Below the pieces are notes generated by a model that had not been told where the DNA came from, did no database searches, and saw nothing but the letters and a program-made list of their open reading frames with translations. From Proteles cristata cristata (Eukaryota; Chordata; Mammalia; Carnivora; Hyaenidae), in contig JAESUZ010001514.1 of NCBI GenBank assembly GCA_017311185.1, positions 1,426,001-1,490,000 of the forward strand: a DNA stretch of 64,000 nt. Direction: 5' to 3'. This document shows, piece by piece, positions 24,780 through 36,738 of the stretch. Both the position numbers and the translations under genes were made by a program. The number at the start of each line of letters is the position of its first letter. Position 1 is the stretch's first letter.

Positions 24780-24970
24780 GGGGCGCGCTGGTGGCTCAGT
24801 CAGTCAGTTAAGCGTCCAACTCGGCTCAGGTCATGATTTAAGGGTTGGTGAGATTGAGCTCCAAATCGGGCTCTGCGCTGACAATGCGGAGCCTGCTTGG
24901 GATTTTGTCTCTCCTGTCTCTCTGCCCCTCCCCCGCCCAAAATAAGTAAATAAACTTAAAAAAAAAAAAA
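24780..24970 (+). mobile_element. Carnivore tRNA-derived SINE
   Basis: 'gggcgcgctggtggctcagt', a small CAGT duplication ('cagtcagtcagttaagcg'), 'gggctctgcgctgacaatgc', a CT block and a poly-A tail. Confidence 0.92.
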
Positions 24971-25629
24971 GAGGTTTTACCACCAGGTTGAGGGACAGCT
25001 TTGAGATTCAGACCCCGGCCTCTGAATCCCAGCTTAGCGAAGTCAGAATATCATGTTTCTCTTGCTTTATTCATTCACCCAATGAGTATTTATTGAGAAT
25101 CTACAGTCCCTGCAGCTGGATCTAGAGGGGTCCTACTCCTTCTAAACCTTACATAAGGAGTTGGATCATTGGACAGGGGCAAATAATTCATTTTTTCTGT
25201 ACAGAGAAATCTGTGAAGATAAAACACAGAATCTCCAAGGGTAGGGAGTTACAGACATCAGTGTAACTACTTCATTATATGTCTCCTGTTCAATATCCCT
25301 GCTGAGCATGTATCCACCCAATGTGTACTTACATGCTTCTGGGGACAGGGAGCTCACTCTCAAAGGGACCCATTTAGTCCTCAGACATATTTTCACTCCC
25401 TGAAACTTCTGCCCTTGGCCCTTGTTATAAGACACACAGAACAAGTTCTTTGCTCTTCCCACAGAGAGGCATTAAAATATGAAAAGCCTTTTTCACCATT
25501 CTGCTAACTAGTCTCCTCTCCACAGTGAAGACCCTGCCTTATGGCCTCATTTTGGGTCCCCTCTCCGTCCTGGTTACCATCATCCTTTGGGTACCTTTCA
25601 CCCTGTGTCTCGTTTTAAAATACAGAGCT

Positions 25630-25828
25630 GGGGGTGCCTAGGGGGCTCAGTTGGTTAAGCCTCTGATTTCAGCTCAGGTCATGATCTCGCGGTTCGTGAG
25701 TTCGAGACTCATGTTGGGCTCTGTGCTGACAGCTGGGAGCCTGGAGCTGCTTTTGATTCTCTGTCTCTCTCTCTCTGCCCCTCCTCCAGATTCTCTCTCT
25801 CTCTCTCGCTTCCTCTCTATCTCTCCCT

Positions 25829-25864
<36 letters not shown>
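25630..25864 (+). mobile_element. Carnivore SINE with an expanded CT tract
   Basis: Head 'ggggtgcctagggggctcag', a well-kept B box around 'ggttcgtgagttcgagac', 'gggctctgtgctgacagc', then about 90 bases of CT-rich repeat (25775-25864) in place of the usual tail. Confidence 0.92.
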
Positions 25865-25866
<2 letters not shown>

Positions 25867-27489
25867 AGAGGTGGGATCCAACCAGCCATTCATTTATGTC
25901 TTTAATAAACACACATAAGCCAGAGACTGTTTTAAGCTCTGAGAAGAAAGCCTATAATGGCCTTCTGGATGCTGTCATTCTGTCAGGGTCATGTGGTTGA
26001 GCTCTTGGCTAGTGGCGGAAGCCCAGCCAGCCACCATCTCCTAAGGGTCTTCATGAACAAATCACCTCTTCTGACTTGACTTTACCTACATCTGTTGCTC
26101 ACCACCAGCAAGTTCCTTCCCTGTTTCGTTTACATGCTCTCCTGCCGACTCCCAAACTTCTGATTTCGTTTCATTTCTAATCATATGTTCTTCCTCCCCT
26201 TTGATTCTCCCCACTCCATCCCCCACTTCTTCTAGAAACCTGCGTTCCTATATGCTGGGGCTGCAGCCATTTGCAGCTCGGCTTTCCGTCAGAACAGCCT
26301 GTGTCGGGGATGTGGAGACACCATCCAGTCTGGCCTCCCCTCTTTACACGCCGTTTCCCCCCTTGAGAACTTCTGTCTGGCCCTTTCCCTTCATATGCCT
26401 CGTTCACTTCATCTCACGACCTCCTTAGACATCTGTATCCCCTCGTCCACTTCCGACAGTGACCTGTAACATGTGCTTCCTGCCAGAGCCATGGGGGCAA
26501 ACAACTCCTGGTGGTTCAGCAGCCTCGCAGACCCGGAAATGCTCTCTCGAATAACTCCCCAAAGCAAGGATCCCCACCCATCACTGGTGGCAGAAACACC
26601 CTGTGACTGCGAGGCTCCAGCCCGCAGACCCAGGGTCCCTCTACTGGGCTCCGAGAGCCATTGCACTTCACGCTAGCAAGAATTAAACTGTGGAATTCTT
26701 AGGAACTGACAGGAAACTCGGCGAACAAAACTGAAAGATCCCTACCTCATAAATGACAATCTGGGCATAGAGTTAAAATTTTGGAGATGAAAGTAATCTC
26801 TGAGACCACCCAAACCCCACCTCATTGTTTTTTAGACGAAGAAACCGGAACCCAGGGAGAGGATGTGTTTGGGGCCAAGCAGAGGCAAGCGTCCAGGCTC
26901 CGGAAACCAGACCCCAGGCTCCTCACCTTCAGACCTATCCTCTGTATATTACATTTTGGGGACTAAATTTTCAACTTTACCCCACCCCCCTGTCGCTTGG
27001 CCAGCATCCCAGGCCTGGGAGTTCCAGGCAACAAACCATAATGGAAAGTGTATCCTAAAAACAAAGTCAGACAAACAAATGCCATCTGGGTGCTCAGGAA
27101 TCCAGCCATTTGCTGGCTCCTTTCCTTTTAGGGCTAGTAACAAGAGGAATGACACCAGAGGGGTAATATGTTCCTATTTTTCCTTCTAATCCAGGACACC
27201 TGTCTCTTCTTTGGGGAATGTGTCATATTTGGGGCTTCTTCCCAACATGTGACCAGCCACCTGTTGCTCATGCCTTTCCAAGCCGGCCTCTCCACGATAA
27301 AATGTGGGCATTTGCAACATACTATATTTGAAGAGTCTGGAGCCTCTTAGGAATTAGCGGGTCAGGACAGTGGGCTCAAGCAGAATGTCTTCCCCTTCAA
27401 ATGATAGATCTAGTAGACTGTCATGCGTCTCTGAAGAGAAAGAAGGTTGGAGTTCACCCATGGTCTGTCACTTTCTTTCACCTCCACTG

Positions 27490-27760
27490 TCATTCGTTCA
27501 TTCAATAAATATTTATTGACCACCTGCTATTGTCACTCACTGCCAATCATCCGCTCATCTGTTCACCCTGCAAACACGTACGGGGCCTCTGCGGAGAGCA
27601 CGATCCCATTCTGGGTGCTGAGGGACGTCCAGCAATGAATAAAGCATCGCCCCTCCCTGAGGAGCTTCTAATTTAGTTAGGGTAACGAATCCGCAAGCTA
27701 CTGTGATGTGAGGTCGTATGTGTTAAGAGAGATACAAAGAACGATGGATCCCAGAGGAGA
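27490..27760 (+). repeat. L2 LINE relic
   Basis: 'cgttcattcaataaatattt', 'attgaccacctgctattg', 'tgggtgctgagggacgtcca' and 'gaggagcttctaatttagtt' are the L2 3'-end signature. L2-like sequence may continue to about 27970. Confidence 0.75.
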
Positions 27761-28025
27761 GAGAAGTCTCTCCCGGCTGCCAGGTAAGCGAGCTTGCAGG
27801 CAGATGCTGCGTGGAACCAGGACCTTGAGGAATGGGTAGGATGTGGACAGGTAGAAAGAGTGTGGGTGGTTGAATCGATGTAGGAGCAGAGCCTGGGACG
27901 CCTGGGGGCCTCCCGGCGGCTGCATAGGGCACATGAGCTGCCAAGGGACGACACTGAGGTGAGGATAACAAGAAAGCAAGCAGGTAAGAAAGGTCTGAGC
28001 CTTCGTTGTTTTGCTGGCCCCTTAG

Positions 28026-28084
28026 GTTCTGAGGTGTGGCACCCCATCTGCAAACAGGCAGCCCGGGCAGAGAAGAAGTTAAAG
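28026..28084 (+). CDS. ABLIM3: ABLIM3 exon: end of LIM4
   Basis: The acceptor is 'ccccttag' and the donor 'aag|gtaagc'. Two bases finish the split glycine, then 19 codons (about residues 254-272). 'HPIC' gives the last zinc ligands of LIM4, followed by a basic and Ala-rich stretch 'KQAARAEKKLK' that leaves the LIM region. Ends in phase 0, so the cassette exons that follow start cleanly at a codon. Confidence 0.95.
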
Positions 28085-30180
28085 GTAAGCAAGCTGGCAG
28101 GGATAATGGACTGGGGTTTTTGCCACTGGTTGGGGGCACTGTGCTTTGGTAGGGGCTTGTTCCTTAGCATGCACGCTCCCAACTGTATACCCGCATCCTT
28201 AGGTCTCCTTCACGGTAACACCTGCCGCGTGGGGCTTTTGAGGGGACAAAGACATTGCATGTGAGAGCACTTTGAAAACCGTGCAGCACTGTATCGATGT
28301 GAGGTTTTAGCGTTTCTGGGGCAAGGCTTTTTGCCTTAGCATCAGTCACCAAGAGCAATGGCTCTCTGAAGGCCACGTGCTGGGGTTTTTCCCCCAGCCT
28401 GACGTCATTCATTAGTGATGCTAGTATTGACACACGAATTGACAGTTTGCAAAGCATCAGCCACTGTCTGATTTTATTGCTTTAACCCCACGGATCAGAT
28501 GCGACAAGGAATTTTATCTTCTCTTTGCTTGTGAGAAACTCAAAGTCGAAAGAGGGTGGTGGTTTGCCCACAGTAAAGCTGCCAGCAGGAGCACAGCCAG
28601 TGTCCCCAGGCACACGCCAGGACACCTGAGTCCTGCGTCCCTGTGAGTCACTGCTCTCACTAATACCAAGAAGTCCTGTGAATTTGGGTTCTCCATCCAA
28701 GGACCGCAGGGAGGAGCCCAGCTCCGGAGTCCTCGATGCTGTGGAGGAGAAACCTGGGCATGTGTTGGGGACAGGCCCTTGATTATGTCCAGAATGCCTC
28801 TACACTTTGTGAAAGAACTGGTATTTCGTTTTGACAGTTGATATATCATTTTGTTTGAGCCATGAGGGGTTTTTCCCCGTTTCTTCCAAGTCCTCTCCCA
28901 TTGAAGATGCAAAAAGACCTAATTGCCCTTTCTTCCTCAATTTTCACTTTTTGGTGGCATTTCTCAAATTCAATCATCTTGCCATGACCTTGATGCTTTT
29001 GCCACAGCTGTGAACCACCTGTACCAATATTTTTTCTTTAAATCAACCCACTGCTCTTTACGTAACCAAACTTGTTTTAAAATAAAACTTTATACCACCG
29101 CTTGGAAAACCAGGATCATTTGCTATTATAGTAGAAGCAACCACAAAATACATTCAATGCAAATGAAATGTTGTGTAAAAGTAAACCTTAGAAATTCCAG
29201 CTAGATGGCATTGCCTATACTCTTGTTTCAAAACAAATGGAACTGTCGAGAAAGTTGCTAAAATGTATGAGCACTAAGTTAAGACTTCCTCCTTGACTGA
29301 ACCAAGAGGAATGAAATACACATTTACATATTACACCCATTCTGCAACTCAGTATTATCAAATACTCCCCCTAAATTCATCTTCCTTGAGCCACGCCTAG
29401 GATCGCTGGTTCATGATCCATAGTTTGGGAAACACCACAAGTAGCCCCAAGTAGAATGCTTTCATTCTAAGTTGTGGCATGAGAAATCTGGCAGGAAATT
29501 TAGCATCCCGAAGGCCAGCCCCTTCATTTTAGAGATCAGGAATCTGGAATGTCTAAAATCACATAGTTCACCAGTGATCCTTGGTCGCCGGTCTGTTTGC
29601 TTTTCATCTACAACATGCTGTCACTCTCGTGGCTGCACTGAGATTGACATAGTGCCGTTCGGCTGAGGGAACCACGAACACATCATTGCCACTGTCCAGA
29701 GAAAGATTTTTTAACTTCATCACTTAGGCCGATGTTAACTTGCAATGGAGACCCTGTAAAGAATCAATACATTATGCAATTGCCTGAAGTTTAACCTGCT
29801 GGTACATTTTATATCAATAAACTGCTAAGGAATAAGTACTGACCAACTTTACTCATTTCAAGCAAATATATTATTGCCAGGATAACCCCCAATGACAAGT
29901 TCTATGAATAAATGCCTACCTAAAATATGTTAAAAAAAAAAAAAAAAGCAATCACAAATCCAAATTCTGTCCAACAGCCCGAAGTCCTCTGCATTTCCAA
30001 TTTCATTCACACTCAGACGTGGATTAAAAAAGCAGAAAATAAAGAGAAAGTACAGAAAGCAAGCCAGTGTATTTCACAATGTTGTCGCTGTCCCCTGCAC
30101 AGCCACCTCCCTTCCTCCCTGCCCGTCCTCCCCTCCCGCTCGAAGTGCACCTTCTCACTCCTCTCTCCTCTCTCCCACAG
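28085..30180 (+). other. ABLIM3: ABLIM3 intron
   Basis: Holds a MIR relic near 28440-28630 (-) and a poly-A stretch at about 29931-29946 after an A/T-rich region. I see nothing else recognisable. Confidence 0.7.
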
Positions 30181-30252
30181 CATAGGCGGACGTCCGAAAC
30201 CTCCATCTCACCCCCTGGCTCCAGCATCGGGTCACCCAACCGAGTCATCTGC
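30181..30252 (+). CDS. ABLIM3: ABLIM3 linker exon (24 codons, phase 0/0)
   Basis: The acceptor is 'tctctcccacag' after a strong pyrimidine tract and the donor is 'tgc|gtacgt'. The 24 residues (about 273-296) begin 'HRRTSETS' and run on Ser/Pro-rich ('SISPPGSSIGSPN'), a likely disordered and phosphorylatable segment directly after LIM4. Length divisible by three and phase 0 at both ends, so it can be skipped without a frameshift. Confidence 0.95.
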
Positions 30253-30903
30253 GTACGTATCACTTTTCGGGCACCCAGGGGCCTTCCTTAGCCCCAGGCC
30301 AGAGATCTAAAGACTTCTTAAGGACACCCAAAGATGTCGCGAGGTTTTCATCCAGCTAATGTCTTGTGTGTGCCTGTCACGTGCTAGACTCTGTGCTAAA
30401 TCCTGAGGACACGGTAGGGCACAGGGAGGAGAGGAACCGTGCCTTCACAATCACACAGCCTAATACAAACAGTGTTATGGGGACGATCAAGTGTAGCAGG
30501 AGCACAGGAAAGTGCAAAGACAGAAGAGCCCTTGATGAGCTCCAAGACACTGTGGTGTGCCTCCTTCCCCATTGCTTACCTGAGGCAAGAGTGAGACCGG
30601 AATCTGGGGCCAGAGGGGTATTCAGAGTAGGGACTGGGTGGGAGGTCTGTGTGGAGATAGGGGTGGGTGAGAAGGACACAGAAAGAAAGGAAGAAGCCGC
30701 ATGAATGTGGAAACATGAAGTAAAGGATTTGCAAATGTAAAGGAAAGCTTTCCAGTGACATAAGTTCAGAGATAGAAAAGACCCCAGGCGTGTCCCTGAA
30801 TCCCATCCCCGAAGCATTCGCACAGAGAAACTCGTCGTTTGCAGGGATATGGCAGAGGAGACAAGAGTTGAGTTGGATGAGCTCAGAAGTCCCTTAGATA
30901 TGT

Positions 30904-31250
30904 CATTCATTCATTCATTCATTCATTCAACAAATGTGTGCTAAGTGCTGGATCTGTGCTGGAAAATGGTGGTGAAGTGCACTGACTTGATACCTGGCCT
31001 CGTGGCATTGACTACATTCCCTCATGCATAATCAGTCACAGTTCTGAGAAGTGCCAGGAAGAAAAAGTTCAGGTTGCTCTAATGATGGTGCAGACGGGCT
31101 GAGGGACAGACAGTCTAGGACCCACTGGAAGAAGAATCCTGAGGAAGAACCTTTTAAGCTCAGACCTGAGAGAGAAATAGAAGTTAAAGCAGGTGGGGAA
31201 GGCAGAGCCAGAGAGGAGCAAAGGAGAGGGGCCATCTGATTGCAGACCGT
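30904..31250 (+). repeat. L2 relic with (ATTC)n start
   Basis: Six ATTC units at 30904-30929, then 'caacaaatgtgtgctaagtg' and 'cacagttctgagaagtgcca' in L2 order. Confidence 0.7.
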
Positions 31251-33689
31251 TCCAACCTTCCCCAAGTCTGAGGGGCCAAGGAGAGCAGAAGTGAAAGTGG
31301 GGGGTATGGTCTACATGCCTGATAAGAAGCCGTCGATACAGTCTCCAAACGAGCCAACCCTGGGTGGCCCCTGACCACCACCGCTCCATCATTATTTTAC
31401 CTCAAATCCACATCCAGTTTCCTCCTTGATCCCTGGATAATGCCCATTAATGGGACTGTTTCCTTTCCTTTCTTCCTCTGTTCAAATGAAAATCAGACAT
31501 AAGAGTTACTATTGACAGCAAGTTCAATACAGTAAATATTGCCTTGTGGCTTTCCCTGAAGACAAACGCTTTGATCACAGGCTGCACTCACTCAAGAGTC
31601 CTGTCCAGAACAAGAGAGACGATCGTCCCCTCGGTGCTATGAATGGGGCCAGACACAAGCAGAATTAATGAGCTTAATTTCAGGGCCTACACCGTGAGAA
31701 GGTTATTGACAGAGTGAGCATGTCTCCAGCAGAGTTACCAGGATATACAGACTTGGGATGGACATACACAGAGCAGTGCTCTAATGCCTTTAATCCCTGG
31801 CGGGTCTTCCCTGCTTCTGAGGAGCCTCACTAACCTTCGTGAAGCAAACTAGCCCTGATGGTGTTCACCCTGGAGTCCTGGAGAAAGAGCGCAGTGTTGC
31901 GCTTCTGAGAAGCAGCTTCATACAAAAGAACAAGAGCAGCTGGGGACAGCTGTCATTGTGCCACCCGGCTGGGGGCTTGCCCACTGAGATCAGTTACCTG
32001 TGCAGGCTCACATAGGCACGTGGCTCCCTTTCTGTACTCTCCTTCCTCACTTTTTAGAATGCCTCACCTTCGGCTGCTCTGGGGAATGACTGTACGTCAT
32101 GGGGGCCGTGTTTTCAATCAGACCCTTCCAAACATGGCTTCCAAATTCAGGGAAGAGACCATCCAGTCACTTGGGGGACATGCGATAATAGAAGGATAGA
32201 GTGTTGGCTTAATTTTCATAAATACTGAGCTTTGGTATTAAAACAGAATTCTCAGTGAGCCTGGAGGGGGCAGGATCGTTCCAGCTTTGCTCCACCACCA
32301 TCACTCCCCCCACCCTCTGCCACTGACTGCTAGAATCATCTTCAAGAGGTTTGTCTTCCACCAGCCCCACATGTTCTCTTCCTTCCTTCCTGGCTAATTA
32401 TGTTGGGATGCCCCTGTTCAATCACTGAGCCTCTAAACCTAAGGGTCATTTATAACCCTATAAACACAGTGGCTAGAGGAAGAAATATAAATTTAGTATT
32501 TCTGAGGTTTGGACTAAAGCACTGAGAAGAATATCGATGGGTCAAGAGAAGCTTGCAAGATGCCAAGAGCTCTCAAGGTCAAGTCCTAACATCCCACAAC
32601 GAAGGCACCAGTTGCTTCAGCAAGTGGACTCACCTAGTAAGGTTCCCTTGACCCAGACACCCCTGAATTGGTACAGACATGGTGCCTGACCCAGGCAGAC
32701 ATGAGATGGCACTCTTCTAAGGGTTTCACTGAGGAAGGCGAATGGAAGGGACCATTCACAGAGGTGCAGGCAGGGTTAGAGGACCCACAAGGCATAAGAT
32801 ATGGCATCCAGGGTCTACGGCAGCAGGAGCTGTTGCCACCCCAAGCCTGAAGAGAAGGTCTGGCAGAAGCTGAAAGTGTGAAAGGCAGCCCTGGACAGGA
32901 GCCATCCTACCACAGCCAGTGGTGCAAGGGCAGTGCCAAGGGGGCACAGGCACATGGCCTCTCTCTCCATCACCCCCCAGTCTGCAGGTGCCCCCCATTG
33001 ACCCAACCCAACTGAAATCCATGGAGCCTTCGATGTAGCCCACGGAGCCTCAGAGCCCAAATCAGGGCAAGGAGGAGTGGACAGTGGCTTTAGAAGCAAT
33101 AGAGAATGAGCAGCAAAGTGCTCAAACAGTGGGGGGCTGGGCCCAGGACAGAATGGCGGAAGGACCTTGGAACGTGTTTCAAACAGCAGTACTTATAAGG
33201 TCTTCATGAAAGTTGCCCTGTCTACAGTAGTTTTGGCTTGAGGCTCGCCTGGGGCCCGGAGGCCCTGGAAGAATGTTATGAGGACAATACAGTTTCCTTA
33301 GAGTCTCTGTCTAGCGGCCTCACAATGTATCTCACGTCAGGACCGCGCAAGCCACAGTGGTTATGGTGCGACAGATCCTTGTTGACCACAGCAGAAGCCC
33401 ATCACAGAGGAACAGCTGGAGGAGGCAGACACGGAGAGGACACAGCTTCAAAAGCCATAAGAGGTGCTCTGCCCCACGCAAGGGGAAGCTGTCTCTTAAT
33501 CCATGCAGTTCTAGAAGGCTGAACTCAGCCAATGTCAGGTAGTAGTTGGAGGCTCAGCTCAGTTCACACAGGGCCGGTTTTCTGAGTGCACCTGTCTTCC
33601 AACTTTAAGACAGTGAGCTCCCACCCTGCCAAGCTAGCAGAGGCTGATGGACAAGGCAAGTTTCCAGGCTAGACTGGCGGGGTTGGAAT

Positions 33690-33885
33690 TCCTATTTTGC
33701 CACGTATTGGTTGTATAACCTTGGGCAAGTTCATTGACTTCTCTGTGCCTGTTTCCCCATTCAAAAACTGAGGATGATATTAGTGCCTACTAGGAGCGTG
33801 GTGAGTTGTAGGAGTTAAGGGAGTAAATCTCTACAGGGGACTTAGGGCAGTCTGGCTTGTCATGAGTGCTCACCAAATGTCAGCT
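33690..33885 (+). repeat. MIR SINE relic
   Basis: 'gccacgtattggttgtataa', 'ccttgggcaagttcattgac' and 'cattcaaaaactgaggatga' follow the forward MIR consensus order closely. Confidence 0.8.
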
Positions 33886-34367
33886 AGGGTTTCACTTTCT
33901 GGGATTAAATCTGTCTTCATCATCTCCATCATCTTCAAGGAGCCATGAGTGAGGATGTCCTTCCTGGGAAGGGGGGGTCGAAAGGCAGTCCCCACCCAGG
34001 CTGTGGGGTTCAGACTGGATCCAAACCTACTGGCTAAACAGTGCAAAGTGCAGAACCTTTCGAGCCTCAGTTTCCTCATCTGGAAAATAGTCATAGCATT
34101 GACACTGACTGCACAGAGGCCTTGGGACCCTTAGAGGAGATAATTCCTGCAAAGCATGGGGCCTCACACATAAAATGTGCTCACTCAGTGTTAGGAATGG
34201 ATGGCCTCTAACACCTGCTTGATTCTAACATTCTCCTCCTCCTCCGTCCTATTACTTTGTTTTTAATGGAAACTGCAGAGCTTGTTCCCCCTGTGCCTGG
34301 TTTTTGTTTCCTCTCTCTCTTCCCTCTTACCTCTCTGCCTCTTTCCTACATCTTTCCTCTTCCCCAG

Positions 34368-34523
34368 GCTAAAGTGGATAATGAGATCCTTAATTACAAA
34401 GACCTGGCAGCTCTCCCCAAGGTTAAGTCCATCTACGAGGTACAACGCCCTGACCTCATTTCCTACGAGCCTCATTCCAGATACACATCCGACGAGATGC
34501 TGGAGAGATGTGGCTATGGAGAG
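34368..34523 (+). CDS. ABLIM3: ABLIM3 linker exon (52 codons, phase 0/0)
   Basis: The acceptor is 'cttccccag' and the donor 'gag|gtatgg'. The 52 residues (about 297-348) start 'AKVDNEILNYKDLAAL' and end 'EMLERCGYGE', with several tyrosines ('IYEVQRPDLISYEP'). Being phase 0/0 it is a possible cassette exon. The frame stays open for some distance past the donor, but the strong splice match and the continuing protein favour splicing at 34523. Confidence 0.95.
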
Positions 34524-36099
34524 GTATGGCGTCTCGCCCCTCTCTCGGCGGAAGGGGGGGCTGTCGAAAGAGAGGAAGCCCACAGGGTCCCCGGCCACTC
34601 CATCACAGGCAGACACTTCGGCCTCCACAGAGTTGGCCTCTGGACTCTTATAAACTGGAAGTTAGAGTCAACATTTCAGAATCAAGCAATGTCATCCAGA
34701 AATCTGACTTTTCTTGAAAAATCAGAGCAGGTGACAGTACACCAGCATTTCCACCATCTGGAAAGGGGGGAGCAATGCCTCTTATAGACAGGACATGGGC
34801 TCCTCAGTTCTCCCCAGTCTCCACCGCCCCCTGAGAACCCCAGCATTGAAGCCAAGAACCTGTGGCCACTTACCACTTGAGCTGTTGTTTTTCTTCCAGT
34901 GGAGTAATTTTATACACAGCCCATGGCTGTCACCACCTGACATGCTCAGTGGCCTTTGATTTATAATCCCTGGTAGGTTGGTTCTCTGGTTTTTGCACCT
35001 GACTTTAAGTCCCTATGCTCAGAGCAAGAGTCATTTCTTTTAGAAACTCAGCATTAGAGGGCTTTTGAAATAATTAAATGGTGGCTGGACAGGAGTAGGT
35101 GTTCTCTGGAGAAGGCAGGGCGGCTGTTGCCCCGAAGCTCCTTGCAGTCTATATCGCAGGCAGCTTCTAGCCCCACCCCAGGCCGCTGGGCTGAGATGGC
35201 TTAAAGGCAAAGGAGCCCTGGCCCAGGTTCTTGACCCCAGCCCAGCACTGTTCCCTTCCTCTCTAAAGGGATAAGGCTTCTTCGGTTGGACAGCCCAGTG
35301 CTGAGACTCTCCGGGCTCTGGCCTCTAACATGGGCCGGGAACAGGGGACCACGTGTCAGATAGACGCTGATGTTCCTGGAGCCAGAAATGGGCCCCACAG
35401 GCCAGAGCCAACTCCCAGACTTGCTTTGTTTCTCTCCCAAAGAATCTTTTAAACACGTAAGGCAGTTGCCAATATTTACACATCGAGAGATTGCAGTAAC
35501 GACCTGCCTTTCCGGCTCATCTCGGGAACTTAAGGAGCTGTGTTAACACTGGGCAGGTGTCCCCGGGGCTGAGCGGGCTGTACCCTCTGCAGCCGGGATG
35601 CCCCATCGCCAGCCCGCCACACACACACACACACCCGCCGCCCAACTCCCACGGCGATGGTGGCAGCCTGGCCTTCATTGGCCTTACGTTTGGGTCCCCC
35701 GCCCTGCACACTGTCTTCGTGAACCACAGAGGGGTCGTGAACTGGTAGAGGGACAAGGAAGGGTCAGGAAATGGCTCTGAGCTAGTGGCAGAGAAGCCTG
35801 GGTCCAAGTAAAGGCCCTGCCACGTTGTACCTGAGAGGCCCGGAGCCCCCCCACCCACCCACCCCCGTGCCCTCTCTGAGCCTTGGTTTCCTGTTGGGAG
35901 GAGGAGGGCACCATCCCAGGGTTTCCTGCTACCTGTGGGCACTGCTGGTATCCCAGCATGTTAAGCGCACCTGCCGTCTGGGGAGGGGGGCCCAGGAGCA
36001 GCTGCGCACTCTCCACTGAGCTACTTAACCCTCTTCCTCTCTCCCTCCTCTCTTTCCTTTGCTCCTTCCACGATGGCCTTCAAACTCTTCGCTTCTAAG
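34524..36099 (+). other. ABLIM3: ABLIM3 intron
   Basis: Apart from a short CA repeat at 35619-35634 next to a GC-rich patch, I recognise nothing. Open frames on both strands here carry no known domain. Confidence 0.7.
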
Positions 36100-36129
36100 T
36101 CGCTGGGAACACTATCTCCCTACTCCCAG
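36100..36129 (+). CDS. ABLIM3: ABLIM3 linker mini-exon (10 codons, phase 0/0)
   Basis: The exon reads SLGTLSPYSQ (about residues 349-358) between acceptor 'cttctaag' and donor 'cag|gtaatt'. The acceptor ends in AAG rather than CAG, and the pyrimidine tract is broken by 'cacgatgg' and 'caaa', so it may be weak. Phase 0/0 makes it a good candidate for optional use. Ser/Thr-Pro content suits the disordered linker. Confidence 0.88.
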
Positions 36130-36608
36130 GTAATTGGGCCGGTTCAGGTACCAATTGTGTCCCTTTAGGCTGACCAAGCAGACCGCTGGCTTCCCCTCTC
36201 CCCAGCCCCCTAGGGTGCTCCCCAACCAGGGTACAGACGGGAGACTTAGGAGCATGACCTGGAGGAGGTGGCTGCGGTGTAAACAGTAGAGGGTGACTCT
36301 TTCATCAGTGTCACCTCCCTGATGCTCCTCTGATCCTTGGCCAGGATTCCAGGCACCTGACCTATGGGTTCTATTCAAGGGACTGAGTGATGGGTGAAGG
36401 CACCAAATAATTGTCTACAGCTTTCCTCGGGCTCTGCGTGTAATCCAGGGAGGGGGCCTGTGTATTCAGAAGGGCAGCACCATGAATTTTGGATCCTCAG
36501 CCCCCTCGAGTCCTGGATTCTATGTCCCTCCCCCACCTGCCTGCCAGACCCTGGAGCCACGGGCCTGTCGCATCGCCAGCCTTGCTCATGGCTCACTTCC
36601 TCCCCCAG
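36130..36608 (+). other. ABLIM3: ABLIM3 intron (short)
   Basis: Just under 480 bases with no recognised repeat. It ends in a pyrimidine-rich acceptor 'ttcctcccccag'. An open frame crosses it into the next exon but is interrupted in the frame of the gene. Confidence 0.8.
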
Positions 36609-36738
36609 GACATCTACGAGAGCCTGGACCTCCGACAGAGAAGGGCCTCCAGCCCCGGATACATTGACTCCCCCACCTACAGCCGCCAGGGCATGTCCCC
36701 CACCTTTTCCCGCTCACCTCACCACTACTACCGCTCTG
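36609..36738 (+). CDS. ABLIM3: ABLIM3 linker exon (43 codons, phase 0/1)
   Basis: Begins 'DIYESLDLRQRRASSPGY' and ends 'SRSPHHYYRS' (about residues 359-401), plus the first base of a split glycine. Contains 'RRASSPGY', a basic-directed Ser motif that could be phosphorylated (inference). It changes phase from 0 to 1, so skipping it alone would break the frame: it is likely constitutive. The donor is 'g|gtaagg'. Confidence 0.96.

Larger units (their letters stand above)
16620..28025 (+). other. ABLIM3: ABLIM3 intron, largest in the window (11.4 kb)
   Basis: No exon recognised. It holds L2 relics near 17560-17810, 20020-20420 and 27490-27970, a MER5A transposon at 18285-18500, L2-like sequence near 19270-19430, SINEs at 20564, 24780 and 25630, a MIR near 21540-21670, and an L1 fragment near 24009-24207. 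From about 21.7 to 23.5 kb nothing clear is seen. A promoter for a short isoform could hide here, but I see no direct sign of one. Confidence 0.75.
30253..34367 (+). other. ABLIM3: ABLIM3 intron
   Basis: L2 relics near 30370-30760 and 30904-31250, the second starting with an ATTC repeat. MIR relics near 33690-33885 and 34055-34195. The 32.6-33.6 kb part may be an old dispersed repeat but I cannot assign it. No exon seen. Confidence 0.7.

Noticed and set aside
2508..25864. tRNA-like promoter boxes in several places
   Set aside because: The A- and B-box-like sequences belong to tRNA-derived SINEs. No intact tRNA cloverleaf gene was seen.
27673..28182. 169-codon open frame on -
   Set aside because: Overlaps an L2 relic and lies antisense to the LIM4 end exon. 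No domain recognised.
32640..33545. Possible exon or gene in a GC-moderate region with several 60-95 codon frames
   Set aside because: No known domain, frames on both strands are similar in length, and no splice sites fit the ABLIM3 phase. It may be an unassigned old repeat.
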